Source of the DNA: Thermoanaerobaculales bacterium
GTDB taxonomy: Bacteria; Acidobacteriota; Thermoanaerobaculia; Thermoanaerobaculales; Sulfomarinibacteraceae
Length of the DNA: 64,000 bases
Direction: 5' to 3'
Assembly: GCA_035358815.1 (NCBI GenBank)
Contig: DAOPQC010000001.1
Span: 766,507 to 830,506, forward strand
Position numbers and translations under genes: made by a program. This document shows positions 1 through 7,224 of this stretch, one piece after another (the first letter of the stretch is position 1; each line of letters starts with the position of its first letter). Under the pieces are notes generated by a model. The model did not search any database and was not told the DNA's origin. It was given only the letters and a program-made list of their open reading frames with translations.

Positions 1-1
1 G

Positions 2-1003
2 ATCCTGGTCACCGGCGTCGCCGGGTTCATCGGCTTCCACGTGGCCCGGCGCCTGCTCGACGACGGGCTCGCGGTGCTCGGCCTCGACAACCTCAACGAC
101 TACTACGACGTGTCGCTCAAGGAGGCGCGGCTCGCGCAGCTGTACCGCCGCCCGCGCTTCGAGTTCGTCAAGCTGGACCTCGGCAACCGGCTGGCCATGG
201 ACAGCCTGTTCGCCGGCAACCGCTTCCAGCGAGTGGTCCACCTCGCGGCCCAGGCCGGCGTCCGCTACTCCCTGGTCAACCCGCACGCCTATGTCGACTC
301 CAACCTGGTCGGCTTCCTCCACATCCTCGAGGGCTGCCGCGCCCGCTCGGTCCCGCACCTGCTCTACGCCTCGTCGAGCTCGGTCTACGGCGCCAACACC
401 GCGCTGCCGTTCTCGGTCCACCACAACGTCGACCACCCACTGTCGCTGTACGCCGCCACCAAGAAGGCCAACGAGCTGATGGCCCACACCTACGCCCATC
501 TCTACGGGCTGCCGTGCACGGGCCTGCGCTTCTTCACGGTCTACGGGCCGTGGGGCAGGCCCGACATGGCGCTGTTCACCTTCACCCGCCAGATCCTGGC
601 CGGTGAGCCGATCGACGTCTACAACTACGGCCGGCACCGGCGCGACTTCACCTACATCGACGACATCGTCGAGGGCGTGGTGCGCATCATGGACCGGATC
701 CCGGGGCCCGATCCCGCCTGGAACGCCGAGCGCCCCAACCCGGGCACCAGCGCCGCGCCGTGGCGGGTCTACAACATCGGCCACCACACGGCGGTCGAGC
801 TCGAGCGCTACATCGAGGTCCTCGAGCAGTGTCTCGGCCGCACGGCCGAGCGCCGGCTGCTGCCGATGCAGCCCGGCGACGTGCCCGACACCTGGGCGGA
901 CGTGTCGGCGCTGGAGGCCGATGTGGGCTACGCCCCCAGCACTCCGATCGAGACCGGCGTCAAGCGCTTCGTCGAGTGGTACCGCGAGTACTACAGGGTC
1001 TGA
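2..1003 (+). CDS. UDP-glucuronate 4-epimerase-like SDR protein (5' end outside window)
   Basis: This is a short-chain dehydrogenase/epimerase of the extended SDR class. The frame is open from base 2, so the true start lies left of the window and the GTG at 41 is internal. The Rossmann motif TGVAGFIG lies at the very start, followed by GLDNLNDYYD (NAD ribose binding), ASSSSVYG near residue 124 and the catalytic YAATK near residue 150. The NDYYD segment, FFTVYGPWGRPDMA and the C-terminal PGDVPDTWAD block are typical of UDP-glucuronate/UDP-galacturonate 4-epimerases (CapI/LpsL type). These interconvert UDP-GlcA and UDP-GalA in the cytosol for surface polysaccharides. The next two genes are also nucleotide-sugar enzymes on the same strand. 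Substrate choice within the UDP-sugar epimerases is inferred. Confidence 0.88.
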   Translation: MLVTGVAGFIGFHVARRLLDDGLAVLGLDNLNDYYDVSLKEARLAQLYRRPRFEFVKLDLGNRLAMDSLFAGNRFQRVVHLAAQAGVRYSLVNPHAYVDSNLVGFLHILEGCRARSVPHLLYASSSSVYGANTALPFSVHHNVDHPLSLYAATKKANELMAHTYAHLYGLPCTGLRFFTVYGPWGRPDMALFTFTRQILAGEPIDVYNYGRHRRDFTYIDDIVEGVVRIMDRIPGPDPAWNAERPNPGTSAAPWRVYNIGHHTAVELERYIEVLEQCLGRTAERRLLPMQPGDVPDTWADVSALEADVGYAPSTPIETGVKRFVEWYREYYRV

Positions 1004-1102
1004 AGGTCCGCGGCACGTGATCATCAGCTGCCGGGGAGGCGATCAACGTGGAGCACGAACGTGAGGAGCAGCGCCCAGTGCCGCCGCGGAGGAGCCCGAT
1101 CG

Positions 1103-2074
1103 ATGGCCGTGCTTCGACCTGACTCTCGAGTGTTCGTTGCGGGCCACGGTGGCCTGGTCGGATCGGCGGTCCTGCGCCGGCTCGACGCCGAGGGTTGCAG
1201 CTGCGTCCTGACGGCGACCCGCGAGCAGCTCGATCTCCGCGACCAGGCGGCGGTCAACTACTGGTTCCGCGCCAACCGGCCGGAGCTCGTGTTCCTGGTT
1301 GCCGGGACGGTCGGCGGCATTCTCGCCAACTCGACGCGCCCGGCCGAGTTCATCTACGACAACATGATGATCCACGCCACCGTGGTCCACGCCGCGCACC
1401 TGTTCGGGGTGGCCAAGCTGCTCTACCTGGGCTCGTCGTGCATCTACCCACGGGAGTGCCCCCAGCCGATGCGTGAGGAGCACCTGTTGTCCGGGTACCT
1501 GGAGCCGACCAACGAGCCGTACGCGATCGCGAAGATCGCCGGCATCAAGCTCTGCCAGGCCTATCGGCGCCAGTACGGATCCAACTTCATCTCGGCGATG
1601 CCGACCAACCTCTACGGACCGAACGACAACTTCGACCTCGAAAGCTCGCACGTCCTGCCGGCGCTGATCCGCAAGTTCATCGACGCCCGCGAGGCCGGCC
1701 AGCAGGAGGTTGTGGTCTGGGGCACCGGCAGCCCTCGGCGCGAGTTCCTGCATGTCGACGACCTGGCCGATGCCTGCGTCTTCCTGATGGACCGCTACGA
1801 GGAGGACCGCCACATCAACGTCGGCACGGGCGAGGACCTGTCGATCCGCGAGCTGGCCGAGTTGGTGCGCGACGTCGTCCATCCCGGCGCGAGGCTCGCC
1901 TTCGACACCTCGAAACCGGATGGCATGCTGCGCAAGCTGCTCGACGTGTCGAGGCTCCACGAGCTGGGCTGGAGGCACCGCATCGAGCTGCGCGAGGGCA
2001 TCGAGTCGAGCTACCGCTGGTACCTCGAACACCGCGGGGAGCTGTCCGCCGCGCGCGGGGGAGGTGACGCGTGA
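1103..2074 (+). CDS. fcl: GDP-L-fucose synthase
   Basis: The 323-residue protein matches GDP-4-keto-6-deoxy-mannose 3,5-epimerase-4-reductase, which makes GDP-L-fucose with NADPH. It shows the N-terminal GHGGLVGSA nucleotide motif, GSSCIYP with the catalytic Ser, YAIAK with the Tyr/Lys pair, and MPTNLYGPNDNFD. The frame is open further upstream (from 1061), but ATG 1103 is preferred because GGAGGAG lies about 9 nt before it and the Rossmann strand begins directly after. The stop overlaps the next start by 4 nt (GTGA), so it is translationally coupled to the GDP-mannose dehydratase that makes its substrate. The order fcl-gmd reverses the pathway order. Confidence 0.92.
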   Translation: MAVLRPDSRVFVAGHGGLVGSAVLRRLDAEGCSCVLTATREQLDLRDQAAVNYWFRANRPELVFLVAGTVGGILANSTRPAEFIYDNMMIHATVVHAAHLFGVAKLLYLGSSCIYPRECPQPMREEHLLSGYLEPTNEPYAIAKIAGIKLCQAYRRQYGSNFISAMPTNLYGPNDNFDLESSHVLPALIRKFIDAREAGQQEVVVWGTGSPRREFLHVDDLADACVFLMDRYEEDRHINVGTGEDLSIRELAELVRDVVHPGARLAFDTSKPDGMLRKLLDVSRLHELGWRHRIELREGIESSYRWYLEHRGELSAARGGGDA

Positions 2075-3141
2075 AGCCCGAGTTCTACTTCAAGCCGCCG
2101 TGGCCCGCCCGCAACGGCAAGCGGGCGCTGATCACGGGCATCACCGGCCAGGACGGCTCCTACCTCGCCGAGCTCCTGCTGTCGAAGGGGTACGAGGTGT
2201 GGGGCGTCGTCCGGCGCTCGTCGTCGATCAACACCTGGCGCATCGACCACATCTACGAGCCGCCCTGGGTGACCGATCGCCGCCTCAGCCTGGTCTACGG
2301 CGATCTCAACGACGCGTCGTCGCTGAACCGGATCCTGAAGACCGTGCGGCCCGACGAGATCTACAACCTCGGCGCCCAGTCCCACGTCATGGTGTCGTTC
2401 GAGGTGCCGGAGTACACGGCCGAGGTCAGCGGGGTCGGCGCGGTGCGAATGCTCGAGGCGATGCGCGAGCTCGGGCTCGACGCGCGCTTCTACCAGGCCT
2501 CGTCGTCCGAGCTCTACGGCAAGGCCGACGCCTCCCCCCAGTCGGAGACGACCCCGTTCCATCCGCGCAGCCCGTACGCGGCGGCCAAGGCCTACGCCTT
2601 CTTCATCACCCGCAACTACCGCGAGGCCTACGGCATGTTCGCGGTGAACGGCATCCTGTTCAACCACGAGTCCCCGCGCCGCGGCGAGACCTTCGTCACC
2701 CGCAAGATCACGATGGCGGCGGCCAGCATCGCCGCCGGGCGCCAGGACTGCCTGTACCTCGGCAACCTCGACGCCGAGCGTGACTGGGGCTTCGCCGGCG
2801 ACTACGTCGACGCGATGTGGAGGATGCTCCAGGCGGACCGCCCGGACGACTACGTCGTCGCCACCGGGGAGACCCACAGCGTCCGGGAGTTCTGCGACCA
2901 CGCCTTCGCGCAGCTCGCGATGCCCCTGACGTGGCGGGGCGAGGGCCTCGACGAGCAGGGCGTCGGCCCGGACGGGCGGGTGCTGGTCGCGGTGAGCCCG
3001 CGGTACTTCCGGCCGTCCGAGGTCGATCACCTGCTCGGCGACGCGAGCAAGGCCAGGCAGGCGCTCGGCTGGTCCCCGACCGTCACCTTCGAGGGACTGG
3101 TCGAGATGATGACCGACGCCGACCGCGCCGCCGCCGGCTGA
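2071..3141 (+). CDS. gmd: GDP-mannose 4,6-dehydratase
   Basis: This cytosolic SDR enzyme converts GDP-D-mannose to GDP-4-keto-6-deoxy-D-mannose, the precursor of GDP-fucose and GDP-rhamnose. Visible motifs are TGITGQDGSYLAE, VVRRSSSINTWRIDHIY, SSSELYGKA, the YAAAK catalytic pair and FNHESPRRGETFVTRKI, all diagnostic of GMD. The length (356 aa) is normal for the family, with about 17 extra residues before the Rossmann strand. It starts at GTG 2071, overlapping the fcl stop. Making both enzymes from one transcript implies that fucose, or another 6-deoxyhexose, enters the surface glycan built further right. No GDP-mannose synthesis genes (manB/manC) are visible in the window. Confidence 0.94.
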   Translation: MKPEFYFKPPWPARNGKRALITGITGQDGSYLAELLLSKGYEVWGVVRRSSSINTWRIDHIYEPPWVTDRRLSLVYGDLNDASSLNRILKTVRPDEIYNLGAQSHVMVSFEVPEYTAEVSGVGAVRMLEAMRELGLDARFYQASSSELYGKADASPQSETTPFHPRSPYAAAKAYAFFITRNYREAYGMFAVNGILFNHESPRRGETFVTRKITMAAASIAAGRQDCLYLGNLDAERDWGFAGDYVDAMWRMLQADRPDDYVVATGETHSVREFCDHAFAQLAMPLTWRGEGLDEQGVGPDGRVLVAVSPRYFRPSEVDHLLGDASKARQALGWSPTVTFEGLVEMMTDADRAAAG

Positions 3142-3150
3142 GGTCTCGTC

Positions 3151-3156
3151 TACAAT
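3151..3156 (+). promoter_or_regulatory. -10 box TACAAT of a probable leaderless promoter
   Basis: TACAAT ends 9 nt before the ATG at 3166, so transcription would start at or within a few bases of the start codon. No convincing -35 or Shine-Dalgarno sequence is seen. The same arrangement recurs before at least ten other genes here. Confidence 0.5.
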
Positions 3157-3165
3157 CGGACGGGC

Positions 3166-4347
3166 ATGGACACGGTCCACTACTTCGCCGACCGCCTGCC
3201 GCGGTACCTCGAGGAGCTCCGCGCGCTGGTGGCGATCGAGACTCCGACCGGCGACGTGGCGCGCGCCGAGCGGGCCGCCGACCTGATCGCGGCGCTGTTC
3301 TCCGGGCTCGGGACCAGCGACCGCGAGGACCTGGCCGGCCTCGGGCCGATGCTGCGGATCCGCCGGCCCGGGACGGGCAGCCGGGTCCTGCTGCTGGCGC
3401 ACTACGACACGGTCTGGCCCGCCGGCTCGTGGGAGGTCCCGTGGCTCGAGCGCGACGGGCGGATCTGGGGGCCCGGGGTCTACGACATGAAGGCCGGCCT
3501 GCTGTTCCTGCCGTGGCTGCTGCGCTGGCTTCGGGACGCCGGCCGCGATCACCCCGAGCTCGAGATCCTGCTCACCCCCGACGAGGAGAAAGGGTCGCCG
3601 GGCTCGCGATCGCGGATCGGCGAGGCGGCGGCGCGGGCCGACTTCGCGCTCGTCCTCGAGCCGGCCACCCCGCTCGGCCACCTCAAGCTCGCGCGCAAGG
3701 GGTCCGGCGAGTTTCAAGTCGACGTGGCGGGACGCACCGCCCACCAGGGCGCCGCCCCCGAGGAGGGCGTCAACGCGGTGGTCGAGGCCGCCCACCAGGT
3801 GCTGCGGATGCTCGAGCTGCAGGATGCGGCCGCCGGCACGACGGTCGGGCCGAACATCATCTCCGGGGGCTCGGCGAGCAACACGATCGCCGACCGGGTC
3901 CGGATCGTGGTCGATGTGCGCGCCTGGACCGAGGGGGAGCGGCTGCGGCTCGACGAGGGCCTGCGCGCCCTGACACCGGTCAATGAGGGGGCCCGGGTCG
4001 AGGTCCGCGGCGCCTGGAACCGGCCGCCGATGGAGCCCTCCCCGGCGGCGGTCGAGCTGTTCGAGCGGGCCCGCGGGATCGGCTCGGCGCTCGGCATGTT
4101 GCTGGAGTCGGCGGCGTGGGGCGGCTCGTCCGACGGGTGCCTGACCGCGGCCGCCGGCGCGCCGACGCTGGACGGGCTCGGGCCGGTCGGCGACGAGGCG
4201 CACACGCGCAGCGAGAACATCGTCGTCGCCGAGCTGCCGCGACGGATGGCGCTGCTCGGCGAGCTGGTGGCGTCGCTCGCCGTGGCCCCGGAGGAGTGGC
4301 TGAGCACAGGGGCCTGCGCTTTCCTGCGGTCGCGCTCACGCGGCTGA
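3166..4347 (+). CDS. M20 family metallopeptidase (glutamate carboxypeptidase type)
   Basis: The 393-residue zinc peptidase resembles carboxypeptidase G2 and the ArgE/DapE/CPG2 group. AHYDTVWP near residue 82 carries the first His and Asp ligands, GPGVYDMKAG near residue 105 the bridging Asp, and TPDEEKGS near residue 143 the catalytic Glu and next ligand. A dimerisation (lid) domain follows, containing GRTAHQGAAPEEGVNAV, and DEAHTRSE near the end supplies the last His. Such enzymes release a C-terminal amino acid, often glutamate, or deacylate amino acids. No signal peptide is visible, so it should be cytosolic. It follows gmd by 24 nt but has its own -10 box and is probably unrelated to sugar metabolism. 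The exact substrate is unknown. Confidence 0.88.
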   Translation: MDTVHYFADRLPRYLEELRALVAIETPTGDVARAERAADLIAALFSGLGTSDREDLAGLGPMLRIRRPGTGSRVLLLAHYDTVWPAGSWEVPWLERDGRIWGPGVYDMKAGLLFLPWLLRWLRDAGRDHPELEILLTPDEEKGSPGSRSRIGEAAARADFALVLEPATPLGHLKLARKGSGEFQVDVAGRTAHQGAAPEEGVNAVVEAAHQVLRMLELQDAAAGTTVGPNIISGGSASNTIADRVRIVVDVRAWTEGERLRLDEGLRALTPVNEGARVEVRGAWNRPPMEPSPAAVELFERARGIGSALGMLLESAAWGGSSDGCLTAAAGAPTLDGLGPVGDEAHTRSENIVVAELPRRMALLGELVASLAVAPEEWLSTGACAFLRSRSRG

Positions 4348-4724
4348 CGGCGGGCGGCCGTAGGGTCGCGGTCGAGGACCTGAGCGCGTGAAGCAGATAT
4401 CCGGCGGAAGCGGGAAGTCCGACCTCCCACTCCCGGGCCCATGATCTGAGGACTCAATCCAGCTCTTCGAACCGCAGAGGTCGCGGAGAGCGCAGAGATC
4501 ATCGGGGAAGAACTCCTCCGGCCGTGCTCCGCGTTCTCTGCGGCCTCCGCGGTTCAGACGGCGAAACGCCCACCCGGTGAACATGTCGGGTCGCGGCGAC
4601 GCAAACGGGAAGGAACCCGGAAGCGGGCGGGGCCCTATCCCCCAGATCTAGGATCCTGTCCCCTGGCCGCAAGGCCCCCAATGCCCTCCGACGTCACCGG
4701 GTGCGTCTCAGCTGCCCCGCAGCG
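4348..4724. other. Non-coding gap with compound repeat island, between convergent genes
   Basis: No credible gene is seen. The gap holds a CGCAGAG-rich inverted repeat (4469-4556). A GC-rich module follows at about 4606-4672, with AACGGGAAGGAACCCGG, then CTATCCCCC and AGATCTAGGATCCTGTCCCCT. Closely similar short modules occur near 14036-14090 and 15000-15050. Confidence 0.7.
4469..4556. repeat. CGCAGAG-rich inverted repeat, copy 1
   Basis: The left arm (4469-4497) and right arm (4527-4555) are about 29 nt each. They pair as an imperfect palindrome with roughly five mismatches and a 29-nt centre. Each arm is built from CGC[AG]GAG units spaced about 9 nt apart. A second copy lies at 35206-35289. 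It lies between the stop codons of two convergent genes. Confidence 0.75.
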
Positions 4725-5183
4725 TCACTGCCGCTGGACGCCCGCCGGCCACTGGACGAACATCCCCGACGCAAACAGGATGTCCGCATCGAAGGTGGTG
4801 GTGGCGCCCAGCGGGTGGGAGCCGTCCGGGACGCCATCGCTGCCGTACGACGTCAGCGTGTAGGAGTCGCCGCTGGCGCTGTACCAGAAGGTTCGGTTCC
4901 AGCCGTCGTTGGGATCGAACGGGCGAACGTACAAGGCGAGATCGCCCGCCAGCGCGGACACTGGCGCCGCGCTGTGGGCCGGGAAGAACCCCCAGTCCTG
5001 CTCGTACATCTCGATGCCCTCCGACAGCCCTCGCATCGCCGACATCGTCTTCTTCTGGCGCGCGTTGTGGAGGGAGTGGAGGAGGTTGGGCAGCACGATC
5101 GCGGCGAGGGCGCCGATAATCGCGACCACGATCAGCAGCTCGAGCAGTGTGAACCCGCGCTGGCGCCGGCCGAGAGCCCTCAT
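4725..5183 (-). CDS. Type II secretion/type IV pilin-like pseudopilin (GspG type)
   Basis: The small protein starts with a basic leader, RALGRRQRG, followed by the prepilin peptidase site G|FTLLELLIVVAIIGALAAI with Glu at +5 of the mature chain and a 20-residue hydrophobic helix. The globular part has WGFFPA, and FDPNDGWNRTFWYSASGDSYTLTSYGSDG, as in the calcium-binding loop of GspG major pseudopilins. ATG 5183 is preferred over an upstream in-frame codon at 5225 because it gives the normal short leader. It would be inserted in the inner membrane and processed by PilD. No other secretion genes are adjacent, so it may serve a distantly encoded T2SS or pilus. Confidence 0.85.
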   Translation of the reverse strand: MRALGRRQRGFTLLELLIVVAIIGALAAIVLPNLLHSLHNARQKKTMSAMRGLSEGIEMYEQDWGFFPAHSAAPVSALAGDLALYVRPFDPNDGWNRTFWYSASGDSYTLTSYGSDGVPDGSHPLGATTTFDADILFASGMFVQWPAGVQRQ

Positions 5184-5247
5184 GGTCGGACTGCCATGCA
5201 AGGACCGGGCCAGGGCGGCCCACATTGCGCCGGTATGCGTCCGTCGA

Positions 5248-5277
5248 TTGCGCGGTTTTCGGATCGTGTGCTAGAGT
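5248..5277 (+). promoter_or_regulatory. Sigma70-like promoter of tRNA-Gly
   Basis: TTGCGC (5248-5253) and TAGAGT (5272-5277) are separated by 18 nt, and the -10 box ends 14 nt before the first tRNA base. It runs divergently from the pseudopilin gene. Confidence 0.55.
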
Positions 5278-5291
5278 GAGGCTCCGCTCGG

Positions 5292-5367
5292 GCGGGCATA
5301 ACTCAGCTGGTAGAGTATCAGCTTCCCAAGCTGAGAGTCGCGGGTTCGAATCCCGTTGCCCGCTCCA
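5292..5367 (+). tRNA. tRNA-Gly (anticodon CCC)
   Basis: The 76-nt cloverleaf is complete. The acceptor stem GCGGGCA pairs with TGCCCGC. The D stem is ACTC/GAGT, the anticodon stem TCAGC/GCTGA with loop TTCCCAA, and the T stem GCGGG/CCCGT with TTCGAAT. Discriminator U and an encoded CCA follow. Loop positions 34-36 read CCC, decoding GGG. The discriminator U fits bacterial glycine tRNAs. Confidence 0.96.
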
Positions 5368-5401
5368 TCCCGAGCGATCCGCTCCGGAGAGGTTTCGACC
5401 C

Positions 5402-5866
5402 ATGGGGATCTTCGGCCGCGACGAGCACCCGACCTCGAGCAAGACGTCCGCCCAGGGCTCGGCCGGAGGCCGTTCCCACGGCCCGTCGGCCGCCCAGCCC
5501 GGCGGGTCGACCGTGATCGCGCGCGGGAACCGCATCGAGGGCACGATCTCGGGGTCCAGCGACATCCAGGTCGACGGCGAGCTCCAGGGCTCGATCGAGG
5601 GCTCCGGCGTCGTGCGCGTGGCCCCTCAGGGGCGAGTCGAGGGGACGGTCGCGGGGCGCGTGGTGGTGGTGGCGGGCACCGTGCGCGGGGACATCTCGGC
5701 GGCCGAAACCGCCGAGCTCGAGAGCTCGGCCAAGGTCACCGGCAACATCACCGCGCCGCGGATCCGGATCGCCGACGGCGCGTCCTTCGACGGCCAGGTC
5801 CTCATGAAGGAGGCCGCCACCAAGGCGCACCCTCCTGCCTCCACGGCCCGGCGGGAACCTACCTGA
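5402..5866 (+). CDS. Bactofilin (polymer-forming cytoskeletal protein)
   Basis: The 154-residue protein has a short, disordered, Ser/Gly-rich N-terminus. A bactofilin core follows from about residue 40 (TVIARGNRIEGTISGSSDIQVDGELQG and onward, repeating every 17-18 residues). Successive short strands such as GSIEGSGVVRVAPQGRVEG and GRVVVVAGTVRGDISA form the right-handed beta-helix that polymerises without nucleotide. GGAGAGG lies 9 nt before ATG 5402; the longer upstream frame runs through the tRNA and is rejected. Bactofilins act at the cytoplasmic membrane in cell shape, stalk or pole organisation, often with cell-wall hydrolases, and an amidase lies two genes away. The 3' end overlaps the convergent gene by 8 nt. 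Confidence 0.9.
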   Translation: MGIFGRDEHPTSSKTSAQGSAGGRSHGPSAAQPGGSTVIARGNRIEGTISGSSDIQVDGELQGSIEGSGVVRVAPQGRVEGTVAGRVVVVAGTVRGDISAAETAELESSAKVTGNITAPRIRIADGASFDGQVLMKEAATKAHPPASTARREPT

Positions 5867-7082
5867 GGCGGTCGCCCGTCGCGGGCGCCTGCGCCGGAGG
5901 ATCGGCGGGCCGTCTCGATTCGGCGCCCGGGGCGGCAGCGCCGGCGGCGGACTGCTCGCCGGCCTGGGCCGGGGGGCTCGCCGGGGTCGCCGGCAACAGG
6001 AACGGCTGGTAGCGGTCGCGGTAGATCTCGACCAGGGTCAGGAACACCGTCATCATCATCGGCCCGACGATCAGCCCGACCGGGCCGAAGGCGTCGAAGC
6101 CGCCGAGCAGGGCGAAGAACACGAGCAGCGTGGGCAGCTCGCTGCGGCGGCCGACCAGGACCGGTTTCAGGATCGACTCGGAAACCGTCGCCAGGACCAT
6201 CAGCGGGATCAGCAGCGCGAACGCCCGCCCCGGCTCGCCGGCGAGCATCAGGATCACCCACGCCGGGACGTACACCGCGGAGATCCCGATCACCGGGATC
6301 CAGCCGAGGATCGCCATCACCACGCCCCACAGCACCGGGCCCTGGAGGCCAAGAAGGTAGAACACGAGGCCGCCGCCGATGCCCTGGATGACGCCCGCGA
6401 TGCCATTGCCGATGACCAGCGAGCCCGCCATGTCCACGAACCGGGCTCGCACCAAGTCCTGCTCGTCGGCCGCCAGCGGGATGACCGCGCGGAACCAGTG
6501 GCGCAGGGCCCGCCCGTCGACGAACAGGAAGTAGAGGGTCAGCACCCAGACCAGGAACCCGATCACGAACCGCACCAGGCCGGTCGCGATGGACACCCCC
6601 TGCCGATAGAAGAAGCGGCCGACGCCGGCGGCTGCTGACGACACCCGCTGCACGATCTCCTCCGGAGTGAGCGACACTCCGAGCGGGGAGAGCAGCTGGT
6701 TGAGCCGGTCGAGATCACCCTGGCGGGCGGCGATCGCGTCGAGCAGCGTCCGCTCGTTCAGCTGCTCGGTGCTGAGCTGGTAGAACCCGATCGTCTCCCG
6801 CGAGACCTCGACCGCGAGCCAGGCCGACGGCACCATCAGCCCCAGCACCAGCGCCAGGCAGATCAGCCCGGCCGCGATCCGGCGCCGGCCGTTGAGCAGG
6901 GCGGCCAGCTTGCGGAACGGGTGGTAGAGCAGGCTGGCCGCGACCAGCGCCATGAAGATGACCGACACGAAGACCGCGAGGATGCGCAGCACGACCAGCG
7001 CGGCCAGCACGAGCGCGACGATCAGCGCGATCCAGGCAAGCCTGGGCGGCTGCCGCCACGGGGCCCGGACATACTCGACCAT
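5859..7082 (-). CDS. AI-2E family transporter (PerM/UPF0118 type)
   Basis: The 407-residue polytopic membrane protein belongs to the AI-2 exporter family. Paired N-terminal helices span residues about 15-50 and 68-92. A periplasmic amphipathic loop (residues ~95-155) follows, with GVSLTPEEIVQRV. The C-terminal block carries FVIGFLVWVLTLYFLFVDG, then GIAGVIQGIGGGLVFYLLG, GWIPVIG and the family end segment FFALLGGFDAFGPVGLIVGPMMM. Members export autoinducer-2 or act as Na+/H+ antiporters, and the substrate cannot be told from sequence. A Pro/Ala-rich tail of about 45 residues follows the last helix. The start ATG has only a weak purine stretch upstream. Confidence 0.87.
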   Translation of the reverse strand: MVEYVRAPWRQPPRLAWIALIVALVLAALVVLRILAVFVSVIFMALVAASLLYHPFRKLAALLNGRRRIAAGLICLALVLGLMVPSAWLAVEVSRETIGFYQLSTEQLNERTLLDAIAARQGDLDRLNQLLSPLGVSLTPEEIVQRVSSAAAGVGRFFYRQGVSIATGLVRFVIGFLVWVLTLYFLFVDGRALRHWFRAVIPLAADEQDLVRARFVDMAGSLVIGNGIAGVIQGIGGGLVFYLLGLQGPVLWGVVMAILGWIPVIGISAVYVPAWVILMLAGEPGRAFALLIPLMVLATVSESILKPVLVGRRSELPTLLVFFALLGGFDAFGPVGLIVGPMMMTVFLTLVEIYRDRYQPFLLPATPASPPAQAGEQSAAGAAAPGAESRRPADPPAQAPATGDRLR

Positions 7083-7130
7083 ACCGCCCCATCCTCGCTG
7101 CCGCGCCGGGAGCCGTCAAGAGGTCCGTGC

Positions 7131-7136
7131 TACCAT
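7131..7136 (+). promoter_or_regulatory. Extended -10 element TGC-TACCAT upstream of the amidase
   Basis: TACCAT is preceded by TGC, an extended -10. A start site near 7143-7145 would give a very short leader before a small frame at 7153 that overlaps the amidase start. Confidence 0.4.
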
Positions 7137-7152
7137 CTCGCCGCGCCTCGTG

Positions 7153-7224
7153 ATGATCGGACTCGACGGCTCGACGCGACCACAGGAGCGGCAGCCCGGG
7201 CGGGCTGCCAGCCGGGGATTGTGA
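7153..7224 (+). CDS. Possible 23-codon leader ORF coupled to the amidase
   Basis: ATG 7153 opens a 23-residue frame (MIGLDGSTRPQERQ and onward). Its TGA (7222-7224) overlaps the GTG start of the amidase at 7221. It sits 16 nt after an extended -10 box. The peptide resembles nothing I know. The 4-nt GTGA overlap is the arrangement used for translational coupling elsewhere in this window, but chance is a real alternative. Confidence 0.25.
   Translation: MIGLDGSTRPQERQPGRAASRGL

Noticed and set aside
2071..3141. dTDP-glucose 4,6-dehydratase (RmlB) for the gene at 2071
   Set aside because: TGITGQDGSYLAE and FNHESPRRGETFVTRKI are diagnostic of GDP-mannose 4,6-dehydratase, and the neighbour is GDP-fucose synthase.
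4600..4680. Insertion sequence in the gap between the M20 peptidase and pseudopilin genes
   Set aside because: No transposase-like frame or terminal inverted repeats are seen. The content is short repeated words, better described as a repeat island.
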